The notes beneath the pieces were generated by a model. The model was not told the origin of the DNA and ran no database searches. It was given only the letters and a program-made list of their open reading frames with translations. 5,746 nt of DNA. Source: Tannerella sp. GTDB taxonomy: Bacteria > Bacteroidota > Bacteroidia > Bacteroidales > Tannerellaceae. The translations under genes and the position numbers were made by a program. The stretch covers positions 1 through 5,746 of the forward strand of contig JAITAY010000267.1 of NCBI GenBank assembly GCA_031283915.1, given 5' to 3'. The first letter of the stretch is position 1; each line of letters begins with the position of its first letter. This document shows positions 1-5,746 of the stretch, one piece after another.

Positions 1-275
1 TACAGCAGTGAAAGAAAAAATCTTATCAGCATTAAAAACCGCCGTCCAGGTAAACGGAAAAACCAGTATCTCGGACAAAACCCTCGAAGCGTATGCGAAT
101 CTCATCAGTGCGCAAATCAGTGAATCCATCAAGCCGCATGTGGCTATTCTGAAAGAAATAGAGGAATTGAAAAAATCAATTCCCCCGAAATCGGAAGAAT
201 CCAAAGAGGTCATAACGAAAGCGGATATGGAAGCATTTATTCTTGAAAAAATCGGGGAGGTGACGAAACCCATAA
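1..275 (+). pseudogene. 3'-truncated phage-like small Lys/Glu-rich protein gene
   Basis: A GTG at 8-10 begins a frame whose first ~88 residues (MKEKILSALK..., ending near EVTKP) look like a real protein. They are helical and rich in Lys, Glu, Ile and Ala, with a likely coiled-coil stretch at residues 45-80. The frame is also open back to base 2, so a start to the left of the window is possible, and no ribosome binding site can be judged. From memory, the MKEKIL...ALKT...SDKTLEAYA pattern resembles small proteins of Bacteroidales phages and prophages found near capsid genes; their role is uncertain and I claim none. After residue ~88 the frame runs on to a stop at 440-442, but that part is Pro/Arg-rich and is simply the antisense of the converging DUF5107 gene. 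The fragment is about 42% G+C, well below the gene it abuts. I infer that it lost its natural 3' end at a joint near 262-281. Confidence 0.6.
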
Positions 276-3200
276 TGCTTCCAGCCCCTGCCGTCCCAGT
301 TCGATCAGCCGTCGGCAGTGCGTCCGGTTTTTTTCGTCCATGTCCTCTTCCCAGATCTGCAAGTCGGGCAGGGAGACGGCGAAATAATCCATCCGGAAAC
401 GGTCGAACAGATGTTCCTCCCCATACGCAATCAGGGTATTGAAGCAGCTTCGCGCCCGGTCTTCGCGGGCCAGTTTGCGGAAAGCCAGTCCCTGCCAGTA
501 CACCTTTTCCGGATTCCGGTCATTGTAATACATGGCGGCGGACAGCGTGAAACTGCCTTGGCTGGCCTGTTCGAAACACGCCTTCGCCTCCTCTTCACGA
601 CCGAGACCTTCCAGCGCACATCCCCGGCAGTAATCAAGGTCATTCTCCTGAGCGCCGTAGAGCTTGCCTTCGCCCAGATGGGGCGGATAGACATAACACT
701 CGTCCAGCAGGGCGAGCGCACGGGCATAGTCTTTTTCATCCATCGCACGCCGCGCCAGTTCGATGCGGGTCAGCCGGTATTGCTCGGACACCTTGCCCTC
801 GCCCCCTTCCCAGGGATGAAACTTGCGGGCGTCGATGAGTTGCAGCGCTTCGTGATGGCGTCCCAGGCGGTTGAGCAGCGTGACGTATTCCAGATAGATG
901 TCGTCGCGCATCCGGGCCGTCGCCCGGTAACGCTCAAGGAAGGCAAGCCGTTCGGAGGCCGGACGGTTCAGCCGTTTATAGAGCTGATCCAGCTCCATGA
1001 GGATGCGTGCGTCGGACGTGTCCAGCGCAAACGCCTTCTCCAGCAGCGCGACGGCTTTCTCCTTTTCGTTCCGTTTGTTGAAATAAGCCAGTGCGAGATT
1101 CCGCAGGACGGTCGGGAACGTGTCGTCCTGCTCCGCCGAACGCTCCCACAGGGCGATGGCTTCGGCATACTGCCGCCTGTCGTACCAGAGGTTGCCCAGC
1201 AGGTAAGCCGCCCGCGGACTGTGCGCCTCCAGCGCGATGGCGGCCGTCAAAGCCTGAATGGCCTCCAGCCGGTTCGGGAAACAGCATCCCGGCGACCGCC
1301 GTTCCATCTCCCGCACCGCCGCGGCGCCTTCCTCCGGCCGGCCGAGCTTGTCCAGGCACCATGCCTTGTAAGCGTATATCATCACCTCCTCCGTACAGCC
1401 GCAGGCCAGTGCCGTCTCCAGCACCTCCAGCGCTTCCTCCCGGCATCCGGACGAGGCGTAGTCAATGGCCAGTTCCGTATAGTTGTGCGGTTCGTCGCGC
1501 AGCAGGCGGCGGAAATTGTCCGTCTTCTTCCCGGCGAACAGGCACTGCTCGAAGAGGCAACCGAAGTTGAAGGCATCCAGCGCCAGCGAATCGGTCGCCA
1601 GCCTCTGCGCCTCGTCCGCGCGCCCCAGCCGGCGCAGGATGACGCACTTCAAGTGGCGGGCGCGATGATTGTGCCGGTTCCGGACGAGCGAACGGTCTAT
1701 TTCGTCCAGCGCCGTCTCCCAATCCTTCCGGAGGCATGAAAGCTGGGCGAGCGAGAAATAACCGGCATCCTGCCACGCCGCATTCCAGCAGGACTTGTAG
1801 AAATACGTGCGGGCTTCGTCGTATTTCTCCTGATACTTCAAAGACAGTCCGAGATTGTAGAACGGTTCGCCGTCGTAGGGATTCGGATTGCGCTGGGTAA
1901 GCGTGGCTACCGCCCGGCGCAGGTACGGCTCCGCCCTGGCAAACTGTCCCTTCCGGACAAGCCACAGCCCCATCGCATTGTTGTTGCGCACGTCCGAAGG
2001 ATCGCGGCGAAGCGCTTCCAGATAATAATCCGTCGGCTGCCAGGTGGCATGGCGGTATTGTTCCAGATGCAGGCCGGTCAGGTAGAGCTGTTCCGTAGAA
2101 GATACATCCTGCGGGTCTAAGGCCGGCTTGGCGGCTTCGGGCAAGGGTTGAAGCGTTTCCGGTTCATTCTCCCAGGCCAGCAGTATCCGGCCGGAGGCAG
2201 CGGCTATCGCCACCCGGACGCCTGCCAGCGTTTCCACCGGTACACCGGCTTCGAAGACGCTTTCCGGCGCGACGTCCGCCAGGGTCTCGAAGACCGTCCG
2301 GCCATCCTTTGTGACCGTAATCCGCAACTGCTCTTGCGCCGAGGTCGCGAAGACTTTCAGCCGGGAAGCGTTGCCGCCGTCCGGTTCGATGTTCATCAGC
2401 AGGTCGGCCGTGGCGTTTTTCACGACGCCCAGTTCGCGGTAGGGGAGGAAATATTGCGTAAACGTTTTTTCCTCGTAGGGCTGCATCCAGGAGAAGTCCG
2501 GCTGATTGTCCGTGAAGACACCCGTCATCAATTCGATATAGGGACCGTCTTCGTCGGTCAGGTTACGATCCCACGCCTGTCCGAAGTCGCCGTTTCCCCA
2601 TGTCCATTGCTTCTTACCCGGTGCAATGTGGTGATTGGCCACGTGCAGGACGCCGGCGCATGTGTCGTTTTCGTAACCGCCGATAAAGTCATAGTCGGAA
2701 CGAACGGCCATGTAGGACGTCGGCACGGGGATGTTCCGGTAGCGCGAAATATCGACGCCGGCCGAATAATCCACCTTGTAATACGTCCCCGTGGCGACAG
2801 GATAGCGGGAGACGTCGCGCTTGCCGTGGTCGAAGACGGCATGTACGTCGCCGGGGAAAACCGACTGGTAATGTTCGTTCACCGCCACAGCCGGGTTCGC
2901 CCACCAGAGGAAGGTCTGCGGGAGGGATGTCGGGTTGTAGAGCCGTCCCAGGATCTCCAGCACGGCACGCCCGGGCGAAAGCCTGAACCCGGCCATACCC
3001 TTCTGGTGAAACATCCGCTCGCGTTCGCTGACCCAGACCACGGCGCTCCCGTCGGCACATGTCTCCGTCCGGAAATCCACCGGCAGGAAGGTGCTGGGAC
3101 GGTGATGCTGCGGCCAGTTGAACTCGATGCCTCCCGAAATCCACGGCCCCGTCAGCCCAACCAGCGCCGGCTTGATCACCCGGTTATAATAGATGAAATG

Positions 3201-3482
3201 ACGTCCCTTGATTTTGTCGTACGCCATCTGAACACGTCCGCCCAATTCGGGCAGAATCATGATTTTCAGGTATTCGTTTTCGAGGAAGACCGCATGATAG
3301 GGTTTGTCTTCGCACCGGTCTTCAATTTTCTCAATCACCGGATACGGATATACTGCGCCGCTGCTTCCCTGATATACCCGTTTCTCCAGAAACATCGGAT
3401 GCTTCTCCGGCTCGCCTGTACCGTATGTCGGCAACAGGATGTTTTCTTCCCATACTTTTACTGCTACGTTCACGTTATGCAT
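237..3482 (-). CDS. DUF5107 and TPR-repeat protein (mutarotase-like fold), C-terminus truncated
   Basis: This 1081-residue protein has no signal peptide or membrane segment, so it is probably cytoplasmic. Residues ~10-365 form the DUF5107 region, recognised by the start VKVWEE...LPTYGTGEPEKHPMF, LPELGGRV (77-84), SGGIEFNWPQHHRP (116-129), WWANPAVAVNEHYQ (193-206), the FPGD at 209-212, WTWGNGDFGQAW (293-304) and YIELMTG (315-321). The family has a beta-supersandwich fold like galactose mutarotases; H204 and E317 are candidate acid/base residues by analogy, which is inference. Residues ~366-460 are a beta linker domain. From ~465 at least a dozen TPR units follow (for example 499-532, 540-570, 573-600, 756-787, 790-821, 947-975, 993-1020). 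The last unit (from ~1051) stops after one helix. Residues 1071-1081 (WVSSPPRFFQE) are encoded by the unrelated sequence beyond the joint. The start at 3480-3482 fits the usual family beginning. It lies 113 bp downstream of the sugar permease on the same strand, suggesting one operon for uptake and use of a sugar. The enzymatic role is unproven. Confidence 0.9.
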   Translation of the reverse strand: MHNVNVAVKVWEENILLPTYGTGEPEKHPMFLEKRVYQGSSGAVYPYPVIEKIEDRCEDKPYHAVFLENEYLKIMILPELGGRVQMAYDKIKGRHFIYYNRVIKPALVGLTGPWISGGIEFNWPQHHRPSTFLPVDFRTETCADGSAVVWVSERERMFHQKGMAGFRLSPGRAVLEILGRLYNPTSLPQTFLWWANPAVAVNEHYQSVFPGDVHAVFDHGKRDVSRYPVATGTYYKVDYSAGVDISRYRNIPVPTSYMAVRSDYDFIGGYENDTCAGVLHVANHHIAPGKKQWTWGNGDFGQAWDRNLTDEDGPYIELMTGVFTDNQPDFSWMQPYEEKTFTQYFLPYRELGVVKNATADLLMNIEPDGGNASRLKVFATSAQEQLRITVTKDGRTVFETLADVAPESVFEAGVPVETLAGVRVAIAAASGRILLAWENEPETLQPLPEAAKPALDPQDVSSTEQLYLTGLHLEQYRHATWQPTDYYLEALRRDPSDVRNNNAMGLWLVRKGQFARAEPYLRRAVATLTQRNPNPYDGEPFYNLGLSLKYQEKYDEARTYFYKSCWNAAWQDAGYFSLAQLSCLRKDWETALDEIDRSLVRNRHNHRARHLKCVILRRLGRADEAQRLATDSLALDAFNFGCLFEQCLFAGKKTDNFRRLLRDEPHNYTELAIDYASSGCREEALEVLETALACGCTEEVMIYAYKAWCLDKLGRPEEGAAAVREMERRSPGCCFPNRLEAIQALTAAIALEAHSPRAAYLLGNLWYDRRQYAEAIALWERSAEQDDTFPTVLRNLALAYFNKRNEKEKAVALLEKAFALDTSDARILMELDQLYKRLNRPASERLAFLERYRATARMRDDIYLEYVTLLNRLGRHHEALQLIDARKFHPWEGGEGKVSEQYRLTRIELARRAMDEKDYARALALLDECYVYPPHLGEGKLYGAQENDLDYCRGCALEGLGREEEAKACFEQASQGSFTLSAAMYYNDRNPEKVYWQGLAFRKLAREDRARSCFNTLIAYGEEHLFDRFRMDYFAVSLPDLQIWEEDMDEKNRTHCRRLIELGRQGLEALWVSSPPRFFQE

Positions 3483-3512
3483 AATGATGAATTGTTAATT
3501 ATTAATGATGAA
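3481..3512. repeat. AT-rich ATAATGATGAAT-type run at the DUF5107 start
   Basis: The words TAATGATGAATT and TTAATTATTAATGATGAATT follow one another and overlap the DUF5107 start codon. The 12-mer ATAATGATGAAT at 3481-3492 recurs exactly at 5618-5629. On the coding strand it reads ATTCATCATTAT, ending in the bases of the ATG. Runs of this kind are, from memory, frequent in Bacteroidales intergenic DNA. Its role is unknown; an unstructured A/T-rich leader would suit Shine-Dalgarno-independent initiation. Confidence 0.5.
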
Positions 3513-3595
3513 TTTACTTCGCGGGTGTTCCCGTCACTTCCGGGACGCGCCCACATACTTTCCGGACATGTCACCGCCGTCACCACCTTTTTTTT
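3483..3595. other. Intergenic gap between permease and DUF5107 genes
   Basis: This 113-bp gap holds three visible things. A run of ten T at 3588-3597 (A on the coding strand) overlaps the permease stop codon. A short inverted repeat, TCCCG (3529-3533) and CGGGA (3541-3545) with a 7-base loop, could fold in the transcript but lacks a U-tract, so I do not call it a terminator. An AT-rich run of TAATGATGAAT-type words (3481-3512) sits directly upstream of the DUF5107 start. There is no recognisable Bacteroides-type promoter (TTTG and TAnnTTTG) for the downstream gene, which favours read-through from the permease gene. Confidence 0.5.
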
Positions 3596-4966
3596 TTACC
3601 GGCTCAATTCTCTTTCCAGTTCTTCGAGGCTTTTCCCCTTGGTTTCGGGCAGGCGTAGACGGACAAAGGCATAGCCGGCCAGGCAGATTGCACTGTAAAT
3701 CCAGAATGTTCCCGCGGCCTTGAGCCATTCGTTGAGCAGGGGGAAGGTGTAGGTCAGCAGGAAACAGGCTGCCCAGAGGAAAAACGTGGACACAGCCATC
3801 GCCGCGCCACGAATGCGGACAGGGAAAATCTCCGACAGAACCACCCAAACGACCGGCGCCAGCGACATGGCATAGGCGGCAATGGCCAGCACGACCAGCA
3901 GCAGCATCGGCCATCCGCTTACACCCAGGAAATAACAGGCGCCCAGGATGACGTAAACCGCCGCCAGCGCCAGCGAACCGCCCAGCATCAGCGAACGGCG
4001 TCCCCAGCGGTCGACGGTGTAGATGGCGACAAAGGTGAAGACGACATTCGTGACGCCCGTGACAATGATGTTCATCAGTACGTCCGACACGGCATACCCC
4101 GCGGCCGAGAATATTTCCTGCGCGTAGTTAAAAATCACGTTGATGCCGCACCACTGTTGAAATATGGCCAACACAATGCCAATGACCAGCACGCCCCGCA
4201 CGCCCGGATGCAGCAACGCCCGCCAGTCGTTTCTCCGGACAGGCGGCAACTGACGGATTTCGCCGAGTTCCGATTCGGCAAATGCCGCGCCGCCAATCCG
4301 CGCAAACACGTTTCGCGCCGCCGCCTCCCGGTCGTTCACCGCCAGCCAGCGCGGACTCTCCGGAATGACAAAGGAGAGGATGAAAAACAGTCCGGCCGGA
4401 ATCAGTTCCGCCCGGAACATCCAGCGCCACGCCTCCCCGATCGCTGCTTCCGGAATCGCCCCGCCGGCCGGCATAAACCAGTGGCCGATCCACCAGTTGG
4501 CCAGCTGGGAAGCCAGAATACCCAGCACAATGGTCAACTGGTTGAGCGAAACAAATCGCCCGCGCATCGAAGCGGGAGAGACTTCCGCAATATAAATGGG
4601 CGAAATGTTGGAAGCAATCCCGATGCCCAGTCCGCCGAGGATGCGGTAGAAGATGAACCACGTAAAACCGTCTACTGCGCCCGTACCGTAAGCCGAGACG
4701 GTGAAAAGCGCCGAAGCCAGTATCAACATCTTTTTGCGTCCGTAGCGGTCGCTCCACGTGCCGGCCATCAGTGCGCCGGCCAGACAGCCCACCACAGCGC
4801 TGCTCACTGCCCAGCCGCGCATGGCCGCCAAGCCTTCGAGTCCGAAATACGGCTCGTAAAAAATTTTGGCGCCGCCGATGACTACCCAGTCGTAGCCGAA
4901 GAGCAACCCTCCCATGGCCGATATGAACGTAATCAACCACAAATAATATTTGTTTACCTTTTTCAT
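3596..4966 (-). CDS. Sugar-porter-family MFS transporter (XylE/GLUT-like)
   Basis: This 456-residue inner-membrane permease has twelve predicted helices and the full set of sugar-porter signatures: GGLLFGYD (19-26), DRYGRKK (73-79) between helices 2 and 3, FYRILGGLGIG (106-116), PESPRWL (202-208), QQWCGINVIFNYAQEIF (270-286), DRWGRR (319-324), SEIFPVRIRG (378-387) and PETKGKSLEELE (440-451). Compared with E. coli XylE as I remember it, D26 matches the proton-coupling Asp27, R108 matches Arg133, and Q143, Q270, Q271, N276, W374 and W398 match sugar-contacting residues, so proton-driven hexose or pentose uptake is likely. Positions equivalent to XylE Gln175, Tyr298 and Gln415 are I150, N280 and L397, so the substrate need not be xylose. 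The start at 4964-4966 gives the expected short N-terminus before helix 1; no Shine-Dalgarno is visible, as is common in Bacteroidetes. It is the first gene of a probable two-gene operon with the DUF5107 gene. The family is certain, the substrate is not. Confidence 0.95.
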   Translation of the reverse strand: MKKVNKYYLWLITFISAMGGLLFGYDWVVIGGAKIFYEPYFGLEGLAAMRGWAVSSAVVGCLAGALMAGTWSDRYGRKKMLILASALFTVSAYGTGAVDGFTWFIFYRILGGLGIGIASNISPIYIAEVSPASMRGRFVSLNQLTIVLGILASQLANWWIGHWFMPAGGAIPEAAIGEAWRWMFRAELIPAGLFFILSFVIPESPRWLAVNDREAAARNVFARIGGAAFAESELGEIRQLPPVRRNDWRALLHPGVRGVLVIGIVLAIFQQWCGINVIFNYAQEIFSAAGYAVSDVLMNIIVTGVTNVVFTFVAIYTVDRWGRRSLMLGGSLALAAVYVILGACYFLGVSGWPMLLLVVLAIAAYAMSLAPVVWVVLSEIFPVRIRGAAMAVSTFFLWAACFLLTYTFPLLNEWLKAAGTFWIYSAICLAGYAFVRLRLPETKGKSLEELERELSR

Positions 4967-4999
4967 AGAGAATCATTTATTTTTCGCCTGCAAAGAAAG

Positions 5000-5029
5000 C
5001 GGAAATATTTCAATAGAAAAATAGACAAA
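5000..5029 (-). promoter_or_regulatory. Weak candidate Bacteroidetes-type promoter for the permease operon
   Basis: Read on the minus strand, TTTG (5026-5029) is followed after 18 bases by TATTTCCG (5000-5007). The Bacteroidetes sigma-factor consensus is TTTG, 19-21 bases, then TAnnTTTG, so the second box matches only four of its six fixed positions and the spacing is one base short. It lies 33-63 bases upstream of the permease ATG in AT-rich DNA, which is a sensible place. Other T-rich words nearby would also give partial matches, so this is only a candidate. Confidence 0.25.
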
Positions 5030-5109
5030 AAAACGGAAAGATGGACGATCTTACGCAATTAATGGTTCATGGGTAATGAATATAGGGTAACAAAGCGTTT
5101 TTTTATGCC

Positions 5110-5164
5110 TTTCTTCAGTCATTCTCCAGCCTTTTTCCAGCCATTCTTTAGCCATTCTTCAGTC
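5110..5164. repeat. Five degenerate 11-bp tandem repeats
   Basis: Five consecutive 11-mers occur without spacers: TTTCTTCAGTC (5110-5120), ATTCTCCAGCC (5121-5131), TTTTTCCAGCC (5132-5142), ATTCTTTAGCC (5143-5153) and ATTCTTCAGTC (5154-5164). The consensus is ATTCTTCAGCC. The period is close to one helical turn of DNA, so the copies present the same face. The array ends at the first base of element A's terminal palindrome. Function is unknown; a simple satellite, a protein-binding array or part of the neighbouring element are all possible. Confidence 0.8.
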
Positions 5165-5443
5165 CGTCGGTTAAAACCGACGGCAATAGGAAAGAATTGG
5201 GCTAAAGCCCTGCGGAGACATGGCCGAAAACTCGGTTACAGTTTATTTGTTTCCGCCCTTGCGTTTCCTTTTCGCACGCCGTATAATCCTCTAACAAGAT
5301 TTAACTAAATCACCGACGTAGTCGGTAGTTTCGCCGTAGCCTACGAGAGAAAAACCGACTGTGAAATAGAAAGTAAATCAGAGTGTTACAATAGAGCCTC
5401 CGCAGGGCTTTAGCCCCATTCCCCCCATTGCCGTCAGTTTTAA
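5164..5443. repeat. Element A: 280-bp MITE-like element with ~47-bp inverted ends
   Basis: The left end (5171-5217) and right end (5398-5443) are inverted copies of each other, matching at about 40 of 47 positions with one indel. Each end carries a self-complementary GGGCTAAAGCCC-type core (5199-5210, and 5405-5416 on the right) and a CCGTCRGTTTTAA outer part. On the far left the outer part is doubled into a perfect 20-bp palindrome at 5164-5183 (arms CCGTCGGTT and AACCGACGG). The 180-bp interior has no gene but contains two further small hairpins. This architecture is that of a non-autonomous mobile repeat or a REP-like intergenic element. I recall similar sequence and its spurious translation from other Bacteroidales genomes, but could not check this. 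Confidence 0.7.
5312..5345. repeat. Paired small hairpins inside element A
   Basis: Two palindromes lie 8 bases apart. ACCGAC (5312-5317) pairs with GTCGGT (5321-5326) around GTA, and CGTAG (5335-5339) pairs with CTACG (5341-5345) around one C. The tetranucleotide GTAG occurs three times in this stretch (5318-5321, 5325-5328, 5336-5339). GTAG next to a small hairpin is the hallmark of REP sequences recognised by RAYT/Y1 transposases in other phyla, so a similar relation is conceivable but not shown. Confidence 0.5.
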
Positions 5444-5614
5444 CTCAATGTCATCAAGTTAAGCGCTAAAAGGCTGAGTAGAGCATCCCGCCAGGGATGC
5501 ATCCTTAACAGGATGCGATATAGGGTTATACCGGTTTATCTACCGGGCGATGCATCCCTGGCGGAATGCCGGAAACAAAATCTTAACTTGATGACATTGA
5601 GTTTGAACTGACGG
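5431..5614. repeat. Element B: 184-bp long imperfect palindrome
   Basis: The 33-bp ends (5431-5463 and 5582-5614) are inverted copies, identical at 31 of 33 positions; the core is CTCAATGTCATCAAGTTAAG. Inside, a second inverted pair of 21 bp (5483-5503 and 5549-5569) matches at 20 of 21 and contains the word GCATCCCTGGCGG. Smaller hairpins are nested: GCATCCC (5483-5489) with GGGATGC (5494-5500), GCATCC (5499-5504) with GGATGC (5511-5516), and CCGGT (5531-5535) with ACCGG (5542-5546) near the tip. The whole could extrude as a cruciform or fold in RNA as a branched hairpin. It begins 38 bases past the stop codon of the right-hand partial gene, where it could shape or protect that transcript's 3' end. 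No U-tract is present. Confidence 0.75.
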
Positions 5615-5616
5615 AA

Positions 5617-5642
5617 AATAATGATGAATGGTGAATGATGAA
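5617..5642. repeat. Second AT-rich ATAATGATGAAT-type run
   Basis: This run (ATAATGATGAAT, then GGTGAATGATGAA) carries the same 12-mer as the sequence before the DUF5107 gene, in the same orientation. It lies between the stop codon of the right-hand partial gene and the outer end of element B, and may be part of the repeat block. Confidence 0.45.
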
Positions 5643-5651
5643 ATCCGCTAT

Positions 5652-5746
5652 TCATTTCAATGCTCTACCCTTCCGCGCTCTTCTAAAAGAATCCGCCTTT
5701 TTCTTTTTACTTACCAGCATCACACCCAGCAGGATCACCACTAATC
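5652..5746 (-). CDS. C-terminal end of a probable membrane protein (partial)
   Basis: A minus-strand frame enters from the right edge and ends at a TGA (5652-5654). Its last 30 residues are a hydrophobic stretch, LVVILLGVMLV, followed by a strongly basic tail, SKKKKADSFRRARKGRALK. This is what the end of a membrane protein looks like, with the last helix followed by a positively charged cytoplasmic tail. The other two frames on this strand are less convincing: one stops after a dozen codons without a hydrophobic pattern. The gene points in the same direction as the permease but is about 685 bp upstream of it and separated by repeats, so it is probably a different transcription unit. Its family cannot be told from 30 residues. 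Confidence 0.55.
   Translation of the reverse strand, partial: LVVILLGVMLVSKKKKADSFRRARKGRALK

Larger units (their letters stand above)
4967..5651. other. 685-bp non-coding region with composite repeats
   Basis: No convincing gene lies here. The stretch from 4967 to about 5109 is AT-rich leader DNA of the permease operon. From 5110 it is made of repeats: an 11-bp tandem array, palindromic element A, palindromic element B, then an AT-rich ATGATGAAT run. A 79-codon open frame (5069-5308, plus) is composed of the tandem array and the left part of element A, so it is treated as an accident of repeat sequence. No tRNA, rRNA or CRISPR pattern was seen. Confidence 0.8.

Noticed and set aside
318..1739. 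473-codon plus-strand open frame opposite the DUF5107 gene
   Set aside because: It is antisense to a clear TPR-repeat protein, has no recognisable domain and an odd Arg/Gln/Pro-rich composition. Long antisense frames are common in high-G+C genes.
3588..3597. Run of ten A on the coding strand as a programmed frameshift or terminator
   Set aside because: It overlaps the permease stop codon with no preceding strong stem for termination, and a frameshift there would yield only a short meaningless tail.
2148..3674. 508-codon plus-strand open frame
   Set aside because: It is antisense to the DUF5107 domain and runs on through the intergenic gap into the permease end, with no family signature.
4157..5062. 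301-codon plus-strand frame opposite the permease
   Set aside because: It is antisense to a certain sugar porter, rich in Arg, Gln, His and Pro with no hydrophobic pattern, and ends in the AT-rich leader.
5110..5164. Possible CRISPR-like array
   Set aside because: Units are 11 bp with no spacers between them, and no cas gene is present.
5069..5308. 79-codon plus-strand frame (starts MGNEYRVTKRFF)
   Set aside because: Its middle is the 11-bp tandem array and its second half is the left part of palindromic element A, so it is best explained as a translation of repeats.
5431..5614. Element B as a classical intrinsic terminator for the right-hand gene
   Set aside because: The stems are not followed by a U-tract on either strand, so only a looser role at the transcript end is suggested.

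Overview
The window looks like chromosomal DNA of a gut-type Bacteroidales bacterium. Three things point there: a DUF5107-plus-TPR protein next to a sugar-porter transporter, start codons without a Shine-Dalgarno sequence, and intergenic DNA full of short palindromes and ATTCATCATTA-type AT-rich runs. Sampled lines of the two large genes count at roughly 57-65% G+C by hand. That is high for Bacteroides proper and would suit an Alistipes-like genus, but the genus cannot be settled from this sequence.

Layout, left to right. Positions 1-~270 hold an AT-richer (about 42% G+C) plus-strand coding fragment. It resembles small Lys/Glu-rich proteins of Bacteroidales phages or prophages and is cut off abruptly near 262-281. 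From there to 3482, on the minus strand, lies a 1081-residue DUF5107 protein: a galactose-mutarotase-like beta domain followed by a long TPR solenoid. Its last TPR is also cut at the same point, so two unrelated converging genes lose their 3' ends at one joint. After a 113-bp gap, a 456-residue sugar-porter-family MFS permease occupies 3596-4966 on the minus strand. It is upstream in transcription and probably co-transcribed with the DUF5107 gene.

Positions 4967-5651 are non-coding. This stretch has a weak candidate promoter for the permease, five degenerate copies of an 11-bp tandem repeat (5110-5164), and two abutting palindromic elements. Element A (5164-5443) has about 47-bp inverted ends. 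Element B (5431-5614) has 33-bp inverted ends matching at 31 of 33 positions. The two share a CCGTCRGTT-type terminus. The window closes with the last 30 codons of another minus-strand gene, which ends in a membrane helix and a lysine/arginine-rich tail.

Reading as a system: the permease would import a mono- or small oligosaccharide across the inner membrane. The DUF5107 protein has no signal peptide, so it would act on carbohydrate in the cytoplasm, with its TPR part probably serving for contacts. The substrate is not shown by the sequence. The most unusual items are the abrupt double-truncation joint and the composite palindromic repeat block.
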